Of a stretch of DNA of 18,351 nt, positions 9,418 to 16,691 are shown piece by piece. The stretch covers positions 1-18,351 of the forward strand of contig DXZC01000031.1 in the NCBI GenBank assembly GCA_019415505.1, given 5' to 3'. Under the pieces are notes generated by a model. That model had not been told where the DNA came from and ran no database searches. It saw only the letters and a list, made by a program, of their open reading frames with translations. Positions within the stretch are counted from its first letter, which is position 1; each line of letters starts with the position of its first letter. Source of the DNA: Peptococcaceae bacterium. Its GTDB lineage: Bacteria; Bacillota; Dehalobacteriia; UBA7702. A program made the position numbers and the translations under genes.

Positions 9418-10425
9418 TTACAGTCCTTGGGCAATAACGTAGGCTGTTAAATCTCTGACGCGACAAGAATAGCCCCATTCATTATCGTACCAAGATACAA
9501 TTTTCGCCATGTTATCCCCGATTACCATAGTGGAGGGTCCGTCCACCACTGAAGAGATGGGGCAGTGGTTAAAGTCAATGGAGACTAAGGGCAAATCCGT
9601 ATAGCCCAGTATGCCCTTTAATTCGCCTTCAGCGGCGGTTTTGAGAGCGGCGTTGATCTCCTCGGCGCTGGCGGATTTGGCCAATTCCACGGTGAGGTCC
9701 ACCACTGAGACATTGGGGGTGGGAACGCGCATGGCAAAGCCGTTGAGCTTACCCTTTAACTGGGGCAATACCAAGGCCACAGCTTTGGCCGCCCCGGTTG
9801 TGGTGGGAATAATGGAGGCAGAGGCGGTACGGGCCCTTCTCATATCCTTATGGGCTTGGTCCAAAATACGTTGGTCATTGGTAAAAGAGTGTACAGTGGT
9901 CATTAAACCCTTGACAATGCCAAATTCCCGGTCCACAATTTTGGCCACCGGCGCCAAACAGTTAGTGGTACAGGAGGCGTTGGAAATAATATGGTGCTTC
10001 CCAGCGTCATACTCCTGCTCGTTTACACCCATGACAAAGGTGCCGTCTTCATTTTTACCTGGAGCTGTAATTATTACTTTTTTAGCGCCAGCTTCAATGT
10101 GGGCTTTTGCTTTAACGGCGTCACGGAATACGCCGCTGGCTTCAATAACTATTTCCACACCAAGTTCTTTCCAAGGCAGATTCTTGGGATCTCTCTCAGC
10201 GTAAACCCTAACTTCCTTGCCGTCCACTACCATTACATTGTCCTCAGTAGTAACGTCAACATTCCAAGTGCCGTGTACAGAGTCAAACTTCAGTAAATGC
10301 GCGTTGGAAGCGGCATCAGTTAAGTCGTTGATAGCCACGACCTCCAGTTCGGGATTTTCGTACATGGCTCGATATACTAAACGGCCAATACGCCCGAAAC
10401 CATTGATAGCAATTTTAGTTCCCAC
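9418..10425 (-). CDS. gap: glyceraldehyde-3-phosphate dehydrogenase, glycolytic type
   Basis: A 335-residue NAD-linked enzyme, first of the five-gene glycolytic run. The Rossmann motif INGFGRIGR is at 7-15; Asp34 in INDLTD is the residue that favours NAD over NADP; catalytic Cys152 is in SNASCTTNC and His179 in TTVHSFTND; the C-terminus has YDNEWGYSCRV. The frame opens at a GTG at 10434, but that codon sits inside the ribosome binding site GAGGTG; the second GTG at 10425 gives correct spacing (6 bases) and the standard N-terminus, so I chose it. The features fit the glycolytic GapA class rather than the gluconeogenic GapB class. Upstream is a 160-base AT-rich gap after the response regulator. 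Confidence 0.97.
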   Translation of the reverse strand: MGTKIAINGFGRIGRLVYRAMYENPELEVVAINDLTDAASNAHLLKFDSVHGTWNVDVTTEDNVMVVDGKEVRVYAERDPKNLPWKELGVEIVIEASGVFRDAVKAKAHIEAGAKKVIITAPGKNEDGTFVMGVNEQEYDAGKHHIISNASCTTNCLAPVAKIVDREFGIVKGLMTTVHSFTNDQRILDQAHKDMRRARTASASIIPTTTGAAKAVALVLPQLKGKLNGFAMRVPTPNVSVVDLTVELAKSASAEEINAALKTAAEGELKGILGYTDLPLVSIDFNHCPISSVVDGPSTMVIGDNMAKIVSWYDNEWGYSCRVRDLTAYVIAQGL

Positions 10426-10434
10426 AATAAGCAC

Positions 10435-10588
10435 CTCTCATTTCTAGATTGTTTTAAGATAAATAAATGTCAGTAAAAGGTTAAAATTTGGCAAATATAT
10501 GGAAAATTTTTAATACTTTATATTATTATATTCCAGAAGGCAAAATCCTTTTTCTTTTTTTACCTAAAAATAGTGATTTCTTTTAATA
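10435..10588 (-). promoter_or_regulatory. AT-rich leader region of the gap operon; promoter not firmly placed
   Basis: Contains several -10-like hexamers on the minus strand (TATAAT at 10530-10525, TATAAA at 10522-10517) but no clean -35 at 16-18 bases; the best pair is TTGCCT (10543-10538) with TAAAGT (10520-10515), spacing 17. An imperfect inverted repeat (TTAAAATTT at 10481-10489 with AAATTTTTAA at 10504-10513, plus strand) could be an operator. I see no terminator after the response regulator gene, so readthrough into gap is possible. Confidence 0.4.
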
Positions 10589-12226
10589 TTATTCCCGAGA
10601 TGACAAAATTCTACTAGCTTCATCACGACGATAGGTACCAGGTGTTTTGCCAGTATGCTTTTTAAATACCTGGCTGAAGTAGCGGGCGTCTCTAAAGCCT
10701 ACCCGCATGGAAATTTCCGCCACGGAGTAGGAAGTATTGACCAGGAGCTTTCTGGCTTCCTCCATGCGGACATGGGTAAGATATTCGGTAAAGCTCCAGC
10801 CTTTAACCTGTTTGAATAAGCGGCTAAAGTAGCAAGTGCTAAGGTAAACCTGCTTGGCCACGTCCTCCAGGCCGATTTCCTGATGATAGTTTTCCTCAAT
10901 ATAGCGCACCGCTTTATCAATGAGGTTAACATTGCGGAATTCCCGGGAGGTACGGATGCGGCTCACCAGTTCGTTGAGCCAATTTACCACCTTTTCCTTC
11001 ATCATATCCAGGCTGGTTTCTTTGGCCAGTTGGTGTTCTAAATTAAGGCGGCTTTCCTCCAGATTTTCAAAGCTTACGCCGCTATCCACCGAAGCCCGCA
11101 CCACCACGCTGCAAATCTCCGATATTTTCAAGCGAATACGGGCAATTTGGTCATCATCGCTGATATATTCGGACCATAGGGAAAGGAAGGAACGGACGGT
11201 TCTGTCCCAATCACCCATGCACACGGCCATAATCAAATTCTTTTCATAGCCCTGCTTTAAAACATTGGCATATTCGCTGGTGGCTTCAACGTCGTCAGCA
11301 TGAATAGGCTGATCGCCACCGTAGAGAATTCTGTACTCCCCGGCTACAGTAGCTTCCCGGTAAGAGCGGGCAATATCCGCCGGACCCCGACCAGAGCGCC
11401 CCACCCCCACAGTAACGGTAGTAGAGCTATTATCCCGCACAGACTTACAGATAGATTCGCCTAAAGTCATGGCCATAGTTTTGAGGAGGGAATCCTCCAC
11501 ATCTTCTTCAGCCGCCAAGAGCACCGTAAATTGGCCGTTACCCAGGGAAATGCAAAAATGCTCCGGCCATTCCTCTAAGGCCACCTCAATAAGCTCTGTT
11601 ACTTGGCGTTGGATTATCTGTTTTTCCAGCTCGCTTCTTAAATTGTTTTGCGCGGAAATGTTGTCCATCCAAATATTCATAGCCAGCCGCAAGGGGCTGC
11701 TTAAACCAAAAAACTCGGAACGGCTATTCATTTCCGCCTCATCAGTGAGGTTGCCGTTGATTAGGTCCATGACAAAGCCAATTTTTATGAAAGGAATGGC
11801 GTCGGCCAAGGTAGCTTTAGTTTCCTCCAAGTCACGCTGCCGGCTCCTCTCCTCCTCTATGATATCAGCTAATTTAGCGGCTATATTGAGAATTTCATCA
11901 TTTTCCACCGGCTTTAGCAGGTATTCGGCCATGCCAAGGCCCACGGCCTGCTGGGCGTAATGAAATTCGCCATAGGCGCTGACTATCACAATTTTAACAG
12001 ACGGCAAGGCCACACGCAACCGCCTGGCGACCTCAATGCCGTCGAAACCTGGCATACGAATGTCCAAAAAAACAATATCCGGTTTATATTCCAAACCTAA
12101 GGCCACGGCCTCCTCGCCATTGGCCGCCTCAGCCACGACCTTGTAAAGGTCGGCCTGTTCCTCTAAGACGCTGCGGAGATACTGCCGCTGTAACTGCTCA
12201 TCATCGGCAATCATAACTTTAATCAC
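10589..12226 (-). CDS. YesN-type response regulator, REC + GGDEF-like middle + AraC DNA-binding domain
   Basis: A 545-residue transcription regulator. Receiver domain at about 3-118: acidic pair Asp8/Asp9, phospho-acceptor Asp55 in VFLDIRMPG, Ser83, and Lys105 in YLLKPVE, all intact, so it should accept phosphate. Residues about 120-160 are a charged coiled-coil linker, then a middle region with a 'GNGQFTVLLA' strand and an 'SYREA' helix typical of YesN/PucR-like degenerate GGDEF-type domains. The C-terminal 100 residues are an AraC domain with two helix-turn-helix units (VYLSTCYFSRLFKQ and GFRDARYFSQVFKK). The first GTG at 12235 lies in the ribosome binding site; the second GTG at 12226 has GAGGTG six bases upstream. 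It follows the corrinoid/PocR kinase by 75 bases and is surely its partner. Targets unknown; AraC-type YesN proteins usually activate nearby or substrate-linked operons. Confidence 0.92.
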   Translation of the reverse strand: MIKVMIADDEQLQRQYLRSVLEEQADLYKVVAEAANGEEAVALGLEYKPDIVFLDIRMPGFDGIEVARRLRVALPSVKIVIVSAYGEFHYAQQAVGLGMAEYLLKPVENDEILNIAAKLADIIEEERSRQRDLEETKATLADAIPFIKIGFVMDLINGNLTDEAEMNSRSEFFGLSSPLRLAMNIWMDNISAQNNLRSELEKQIIQRQVTELIEVALEEWPEHFCISLGNGQFTVLLAAEEDVEDSLLKTMAMTLGESICKSVRDNSSTTVTVGVGRSGRGPADIARSYREATVAGEYRILYGGDQPIHADDVEATSEYANVLKQGYEKNLIMAVCMGDWDRTVRSFLSLWSEYISDDDQIARIRLKISEICSVVVRASVDSGVSFENLEESRLNLEHQLAKETSLDMMKEKVVNWLNELVSRIRTSREFRNVNLIDKAVRYIEENYHQEIGLEDVAKQVYLSTCYFSRLFKQVKGWSFTEYLTHVRMEEARKLLVNTSYSVAEISMRVGFRDARYFSQVFKKHTGKTPGTYRRDEASRILSSRE

Positions 12227-12284
12227 TATATTCACCTCTTTTACTGTTTCTGGGAAACCTCTCTATATTTTTAACTATACTCTC

Positions 12285-12310
12285 ACAATTAAACTACACA
12301 ATTAAACTAC
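12285..12310. repeat. perfect 13-bp tandem direct repeat at the end of the kinase gene
   Basis: ACAATTAAACTAC occurs twice head-to-tail (12285-12297 and 12298-12310, plus strand). The upstream copy in transcription order holds the last codons and the TAA stop of the kinase; the other lies in the spacer before the response regulator. It could be a simple slippage duplication or paired binding half-sites. Confidence 0.85.
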
Positions 12311-14143
12311 ATAGGGAAAAGAAAGCTGTAGGGTTGTGCCTTTATTGATAGCGCTGCTGATGTCCCAAGCGCAATCGCTGCCAAAGTGGAACTGCAAGCG
12401 ACTCAACACATTATTTAAGCCCAGGCCGCTAACTTGTCCACCCTTGGTAGACTGAATATCCTCCAGCTTAAAAATATTTCTTTGCAATTCCTCACTCATG
12501 CCGGCGCCATTATCGGACACTTCCAAAAATACCTGTTTATTCTCTAGCCAGCCCTGAATGGATACGATACCCCCCCGGCGGCAGGGCTCTAGGCCGTGCT
12601 GACAAGCATTTTCCACTAAAGGCTGTAAAATCATGCAAGGCATTTTGGCGTTTAAAATAGATGATTCCACATCAATGCGGTGGCTCATTCTATCCCGAAA
12701 ACGGGCTTCCTGAATTTTTAGATAATCTTTAACGGTCTTTACCTCCTCTTCCAGGGTCACGGTAGATTTTACCTGGTAAAGACTATAGCGCATGAGCCGC
12801 GCCAAGGCGCTGACCAGGCTTTCGGTATATTTATCCCCTTCCACAGCCGCCACCCTGGCAATGGTATTGAGGGAGTTAAAGAGAAAATGGGGATTAACCT
12901 GATTTTGCAAAGCGCTTAATTCCGCATCCTTCAGCTTTTCCTCCAACTGATGCTGCTTTTTCATAAAATTAACAAAGGTTTCCTGCTGGCCCTCTAAATG
13001 GCGGCGAGCCAGGGTATTGTCTATCAGGTCAACTATTCTACGGCCTATTATACCCAGGTGGGCGCATAGTCCGGCGCAACGCTCCTGGGAAAGCACGGCC
13101 ACGCCAGCCACAGGATTCGCCATAAGGCGCATATCCTCCTCTAAGAGAAAGTGGCCGCATAAAATAGCGCCTATTTGACCATTCTCTCCGATGAGGGGAT
13201 AGGATATTTCCATTAAACCGCAGCGGCAGCGGTAGGCAAAGGCAGTCTGGTATTCACCGGTGGCTGTTATATCCTGTAAAGGCACGTCCAAAGGCTGATC
13301 ATCCAGTAAGGCTGAAAGTTCAGCGCATCTTCCGGTGCAGTTAAAGAAATCCCCGGCATTAGCTACAGGCACGCCGTCCTTATCCACTAAAACTAAGGAG
13401 AGACCGCTGAAATCCCGGAAGGAATCCTGCCATTCCCGCACCGCGTCATTGTCAAATACTGAGGCGATAATATTGTTACCCGCGGCATTTTTATTTCGCT
13501 CCAGCATATCGTTAATAAGCTGCACGCCTTTAAAGGCCGTGTCACCATAGCCGTCAGCCCCCATAGCGGAAGCAATATCCGCTGATACGGCAGCGCCGCC
13601 CACCACTATTTGTAAGCCGCTGCGGAGTCTGGCGTCGTCAATCGCCCTGATAGTATCCTCCATAGCGTGAACTGTGGTGGTCAATAGAGCGGACAGGCAG
13701 AGCACGTCGGGCCGGTAATGCACCACAGCGTCTACAAAAGCGCTGGGTGAAACATCCACCCCTAAATCCACGATTTCATAACCTCTGGCCTGTAAAACCA
13801 TTGACAGAAGATTTTTGCCAATATCGTGGAGATCCCCGGCTACAGTGCCAATGACAATTCTGCCCTTCAGAGGAATATTCTGGTCCAGCAAATAAGGGCG
13901 GATTTCCTCCAAGCCACCGTGGACGGAGCGGGCGGAAACCAACAGTTCAGTAACGTAAATTTCATTGCGCTCAAAGCGCCGCCCCACCTCGTTCATGGCT
14001 TTTAATAGCCCGTTGTCAATTAAATCCATAGCGGGCACGCCACTGGTGAGAGCAGACCTGACCTGGTCCCGTACACCACTTACATTGCCCAGGGTTACAT
14101 CATCTATGAGCCTAGTATAGTTAAATTTACTGTTTTTCTTCAT
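12302..14143 (-). CDS. sensor histidine kinase with corrinoid (B12)-binding module, PocR domain and LytS/YesM-type kinase core
   Basis: A 613-residue soluble sensor (ATG at 14143; numbering below from that Met). Residues about 9-88: helical cap like methionine-synthase/methyltransferase corrinoid proteins (VGRRFERNEIYVTELL). About 94-212: B12-binding Rossmann domain with the DLHDIG motif (His106, lower axial ligand to cobalt), SALL (Ser151) and VVGG (Gly182-183), i.e. the full DxHxxG...SxL...GG set. About 230-370: PocR ligand-binding domain with Cys269/Cys273, Cys306/Cys308 and the PLIGENGQIGAILCG strand. Then a coiled coil and HisKA_5HK-type core: phospho-acceptor His419 in NPHFLFNSLN, N-box Asn512, DNGAGM and GLGL ATP-lid motifs. 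No membrane helix, so it senses a cytoplasmic signal. The longer TTG start at 14161 lacks a ribosome binding site; the ATG has GAGGT 11 bases upstream. It follows rpoN by 14 bases. Ligand is inferred: a cobamide, possibly methylated, plus a small PocR ligand. Confidence 0.92.
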   Translation of the reverse strand: MKKNSKFNYTRLIDDVTLGNVSGVRDQVRSALTSGVPAMDLIDNGLLKAMNEVGRRFERNEIYVTELLVSARSVHGGLEEIRPYLLDQNIPLKGRIVIGTVAGDLHDIGKNLLSMVLQARGYEIVDLGVDVSPSAFVDAVVHYRPDVLCLSALLTTTVHAMEDTIRAIDDARLRSGLQIVVGGAAVSADIASAMGADGYGDTAFKGVQLINDMLERNKNAAGNNIIASVFDNDAVREWQDSFRDFSGLSLVLVDKDGVPVANAGDFFNCTGRCAELSALLDDQPLDVPLQDITATGEYQTAFAYRCRCGLMEISYPLIGENGQIGAILCGHFLLEEDMRLMANPVAGVAVLSQERCAGLCAHLGIIGRRIVDLIDNTLARRHLEGQQETFVNFMKKQHQLEEKLKDAELSALQNQVNPHFLFNSLNTIARVAAVEGDKYTESLVSALARLMRYSLYQVKSTVTLEEEVKTVKDYLKIQEARFRDRMSHRIDVESSILNAKMPCMILQPLVENACQHGLEPCRRGGIVSIQGWLENKQVFLEVSDNGAGMSEELQRNIFKLEDIQSTKGGQVSGLGLNNVLSRLQFHFGSDCAWDISSAINKGTTLQLSFPYVV

Positions 14144-14157
14144 TATTTGCCCATACC

Positions 14158-15615
14158 TCAATATCTTTTGCGCTTGCCGGCGCTGGGAATTCCCAAGTCC
14201 TTACGGTATTTTGCCACAGTGCGGCGGGATATGGCTATATCCTTATCAGCCAAAAGCGATACCAGGGATTCATCGTTTAAGGGCTTGGCAGGGTCCTCCT
14301 GACTAACCAATTCCTTGAGCACGCTTTTTATATGGGTAACTGAGGATTTATAATCATCGGCGTCGCCTACGCCATTGACAAAAAAGAACTTCCAAGGGTA
14401 AAGACCATGGGGGGTCTGAACGAATTTATTGCTAATAGCCCGGCTCACTGTGGACTCGTGGACCCCCACAGTCTCAGCCACGTTGCTGAGATTAAGAGGT
14501 ACGAGGTAATCTGGGCCTTTAACAAAGAAATCCCGCTGTAGGTCAATAATAGCTTCGGCAATATGGTAAATAGTAGCCCGCCGCTGCTCAATACCTTTCA
14601 CAATCCAGGCGGCGGAATTAAGCTTATCCTTAATAAAATCCTTGGCTTCCTCAGATACATGCTCATCCTCGCGAATGAGTTTTAAGTAAAAGCTGTTAAT
14701 GCCCACCTTGGGCACATTGGAATCATTCACTACCACCACAAATTCATCTTCAATTTTTTCTATTACCACATCGGGGTAGATATACTCTACCACGGTGTTA
14801 TCTTCAAATTCAGAACCAGGGCGAGGATTTAAGGTGCGAATATAGTCCACCAGACTCTGCACCTCACTCACTGGCAATTTCATTTTTTTGGCAATCTGGG
14901 GCAGGCGGTTGCTGGCCACCATATCCAAATAGTTTTCAATAATAACTCGCAAACGGCTATAATTGGGGTCCTCCTCGTCCAACTGAAATAAGAGGCATTG
15001 TTGCAGGTTGACGCCGCCAATACCCGGCGGGTCAAAGCTGCGGAGAACCACCAGCACCGCCTCGATGCTTTCCTGGCTCACCTGTAATTCTTCAGCCATC
15101 TTTTCCGGGGTTAAAAGCAAATAACCGTCGCGGCTCAAATTAGCGATAATGAACCGCCCAATCCTGCCTTGTTCCGGGGTAAGGTCAGCCAAATTAAGTT
15201 GGAACTCCAAATATTGGTATAAATTGGTATACTGCATCTCCACAGGTTCATAATCATGAGAAACCTGTTCTTGTACAGGCGCTTTGGCATAGGAATGTTC
15301 CTGCCAGTCCGCCGCGATTTTTTCCCAGTCATACTCAGGCTCATCGCCTTCATTTTGGCGGTTGAGCAAATCTTGAACAGCTGTACCAATTTCTTTCTCT
15401 ACAGAGCTTACCTCTTCAGCAATTTCCGCGTCTTCATTGGCGCCGGACTGTTCTTCCCCAAAATCCTGCTCTAAAATAGGATTTTCCTGCAGCTGTTCCT
15501 CTATATAGGCTTCCAGCTCCAAAAGGGGCATAGTCAAAAGTTCGATAGCCTGCCGCAGCTCCTGGGTTATGACTAGTTTCTGGGTTTGTTCTAAATTTAA
15601 TCTTTGCTCAATCAT
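14158..15615 (-). CDS. rpoN: RNA polymerase sigma-54 factor
   Basis: A 485-residue sigma-54. Region I is the Gln/Leu-rich activator-interaction segment (LNLEQTQKLVITQELRQAI...), followed by an acidic linker (about 50-110), the core-binding domain, a helix-turn-helix (VGVHESTVSRAI), and the C-terminal RpoN box SRRTVAKYR at 463-471 that recognises the -24 element (usual form ARRTVAKYR). Sigma-54 directs transcription of nitrogen, carbon and other operons and always needs an AAA+ activator; none is encoded in this window. The ATG at 15615 follows GTGAGGATTAAGGGTC, with GAGG or AAGG as ribosome binding site. The kinase starts 14 bases after the stop, so the two share an mRNA. In many Bacillota rpoN or cggR neighbours gap; here rpoN is kept. 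Confidence 0.97.
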   Translation of the reverse strand: MIEQRLNLEQTQKLVITQELRQAIELLTMPLLELEAYIEEQLQENPILEQDFGEEQSGANEDAEIAEEVSSVEKEIGTAVQDLLNRQNEGDEPEYDWEKIAADWQEHSYAKAPVQEQVSHDYEPVEMQYTNLYQYLEFQLNLADLTPEQGRIGRFIIANLSRDGYLLLTPEKMAEELQVSQESIEAVLVVLRSFDPPGIGGVNLQQCLLFQLDEEDPNYSRLRVIIENYLDMVASNRLPQIAKKMKLPVSEVQSLVDYIRTLNPRPGSEFEDNTVVEYIYPDVVIEKIEDEFVVVVNDSNVPKVGINSFYLKLIREDEHVSEEAKDFIKDKLNSAAWIVKGIEQRRATIYHIAEAIIDLQRDFFVKGPDYLVPLNLSNVAETVGVHESTVSRAISNKFVQTPHGLYPWKFFFVNGVGDADDYKSSVTHIKSVLKELVSQEDPAKPLNDESLVSLLADKDIAISRRTVAKYRKDLGIPSAGKRKRY

Positions 15616-15694
15616 GACCCTTAATCCTCACATACAAAATCACTGTTAAATTTTTTTTATATTTCTCATATCTCTAAAAAATAATCCTGCAAAT

Positions 15695-15703
15695 ATTATA
15701 CCA
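15695..15703 (-). promoter_or_regulatory. extended -10 promoter for rpoN
   Basis: Minus strand reads TGGTATAAT, a perfect extended -10. The -35 position 17 bases upstream (TAGAAA) is poor. Predicted start near 15688 leaves a leader of about 72 bases. The spacer and -35 area are occupied by a perfect palindrome, which suggests repressor control. Confidence 0.6.
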
Positions 15704-15704
15704 T

Positions 15705-15720
15705 GAAATTTATAAATTTC
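15705..15720. promoter_or_regulatory. perfect 16-bp palindrome, candidate operator of the rpoN operon
   Basis: GAAATTTATAAATTTC is its own reverse complement. It lies directly upstream of the extended -10, covering the -10/-35 spacer, where a bound dimer would block RNA polymerase. No known regulator consensus matches that I can name; AT-rich palindromes also arise by chance. Confidence 0.4.
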
Positions 15721-15725
15721 TACCT

Positions 15726-15743
15726 CATATTCGCAAAAATATG
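15726..15743 (-). other. inverted repeat directly after whiA
   Basis: CATATT-TTTGCG-AATATG on the minus strand gives a 6-bp stem with a 6-base loop starting 3 bases after the whiA stop. It lacks a following U tract, so it is a poor terminator; it may be a weak mRNA end structure. Confidence 0.3.
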
Positions 15744-15746
15744 GCA

Positions 15747-16691
15747 TTATTCTAATTCTTCCGCCATTTTTTGCAGCTTTTTTAACCTGTGGCGCACCCC
15801 GCTTTTACTTATGGGCGGGCTGAGCATCTCCGCTAAATCCCCTAAGCTGCTTTGGGGGTTTTCCAAACGCAGTTCAGCCACTTCCCGCAGCCGGGGCGGC
15901 AGCTTAGCCAAGCCGCCGTGACTTTTTATTTTTTCTATAGCCTGCCGTTGCTCCCAAGAAGCATTGACTATTTTATCGGTATTGGCCAGGTCAAAATTTT
16001 CCTGGCGGTTGACCTTATTGCACAAATCCTTGCGTATACGCTCATTTTCATAGGCAAATAATGCTTGATGCGCGCCGATGATGTTTAAAAACTCCACAAT
16101 CTGCTCGCCGTCCTTTAAATAGAGCACAGATTGGCTTTTGCGCTGGCAGATGCGGGCCTTAATCTGAAAATCCCCTAGCATAGCCTGTAAATCCTGGGCA
16201 TGCTGCTGATTAGAGCAAACTATTTCCATATGGTAGGAGCTTTCCGGGTTATTCACAGAGCCGCTGCCTAAAAACGCCCCCCGCAAATAGGCCCGGCGGC
16301 AGCAGGTTTTCTCCAGGGCCGGACCGGGAAAGCTATCCCGAAAATTTCCCTGCCAACGCCCGGATTCATCCATCAGGCCCAGGTGGATAAAAATATCGTC
16401 AACCCCGGGCTGGGGCGGTATTTGAATGGAATAGATATTATTCTTTTTCAGGCGGTTCTTCCGGTAAACCATGACTTCGCCAGGGCGTTCAAAAAGCAAT
16501 TTGGAGAGCCGGAATATCTTCTTAGCAACTGCCACGTTTTCCGTGACTATCGAGAGGGCCACGCCCCTATCACCAGTTAGGGACAGACTGCCATCAGTTT
16601 TGGTAAGGGCCAAAAACTCAGCCAACTGACAGCAACGGTTAGCTGTATTGATTTGCGATATTTGAATTTTAGTCTGGGATGAAAACGACAT
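15747..16691 (-). CDS. whiA: WhiA, DNA-binding division/sporulation-linked regulator
   Basis: A 314-residue protein with the family's two parts: an N-terminal domain with a LAGLIDADG-homing-endonuclease-like fold (residues about 20-215, including CCRRAYLRGAFLGSGSVNNP and a following YHMEIVC strand) and a C-terminal helix-turn-helix region (LPPRLREVAELRLENP, then SLGDLAEML and KSGVRHRLKKL). WhiA binds DNA and influences cell division and chromosome segregation in Bacillota and sporulation genes in actinomycetes; it has no nuclease activity. The ATG overlaps the yvcK stop by one base (TAATG) with AAGGA upstream inside yvcK, giving tight coupling. The rapZ-yvcK-whiA order is conserved widely in Gram-positive bacteria. 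Confidence 0.96.
   Translation of the reverse strand: MSFSSQTKIQISQINTANRCCQLAEFLALTKTDGSLSLTGDRGVALSIVTENVAVAKKIFRLSKLLFERPGEVMVYRKNRLKKNNIYSIQIPPQPGVDDIFIHLGLMDESGRWQGNFRDSFPGPALEKTCCRRAYLRGAFLGSGSVNNPESSYHMEIVCSNQQHAQDLQAMLGDFQIKARICQRKSQSVLYLKDGEQIVEFLNIIGAHQALFAYENERIRKDLCNKVNRQENFDLANTDKIVNASWEQRQAIEKIKSHGGLAKLPPRLREVAELRLENPQSSLGDLAEMLSPPISKSGVRHRLKKLQKMAEELE

Noticed and set aside
9402..9434. N-terminal extension of pgk from a TTG start
   Set aside because: Overlaps gap, lacks a ribosome binding site, and adds residues not seen in the family.
9611..10204. 197-codon plus-strand frame opposite gap
   Set aside because: Shadow of the gap coding sequence; no ribosome binding site and no family resemblance.
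10543..10568. Hairpin GGTAAAA...TTTTGCC after the response regulator as a terminator
   Set aside because: The stem is A-U rich, the loop is 12 bases, and it is followed by UCUGGAAU, not a U tract.
12302..14143. Light-sensing (CarH-like) role for the corrinoid domain
   Set aside because: The helical cap has no Trp and no Wx9EH motif; it resembles methyl-carrier corrinoid proteins instead.
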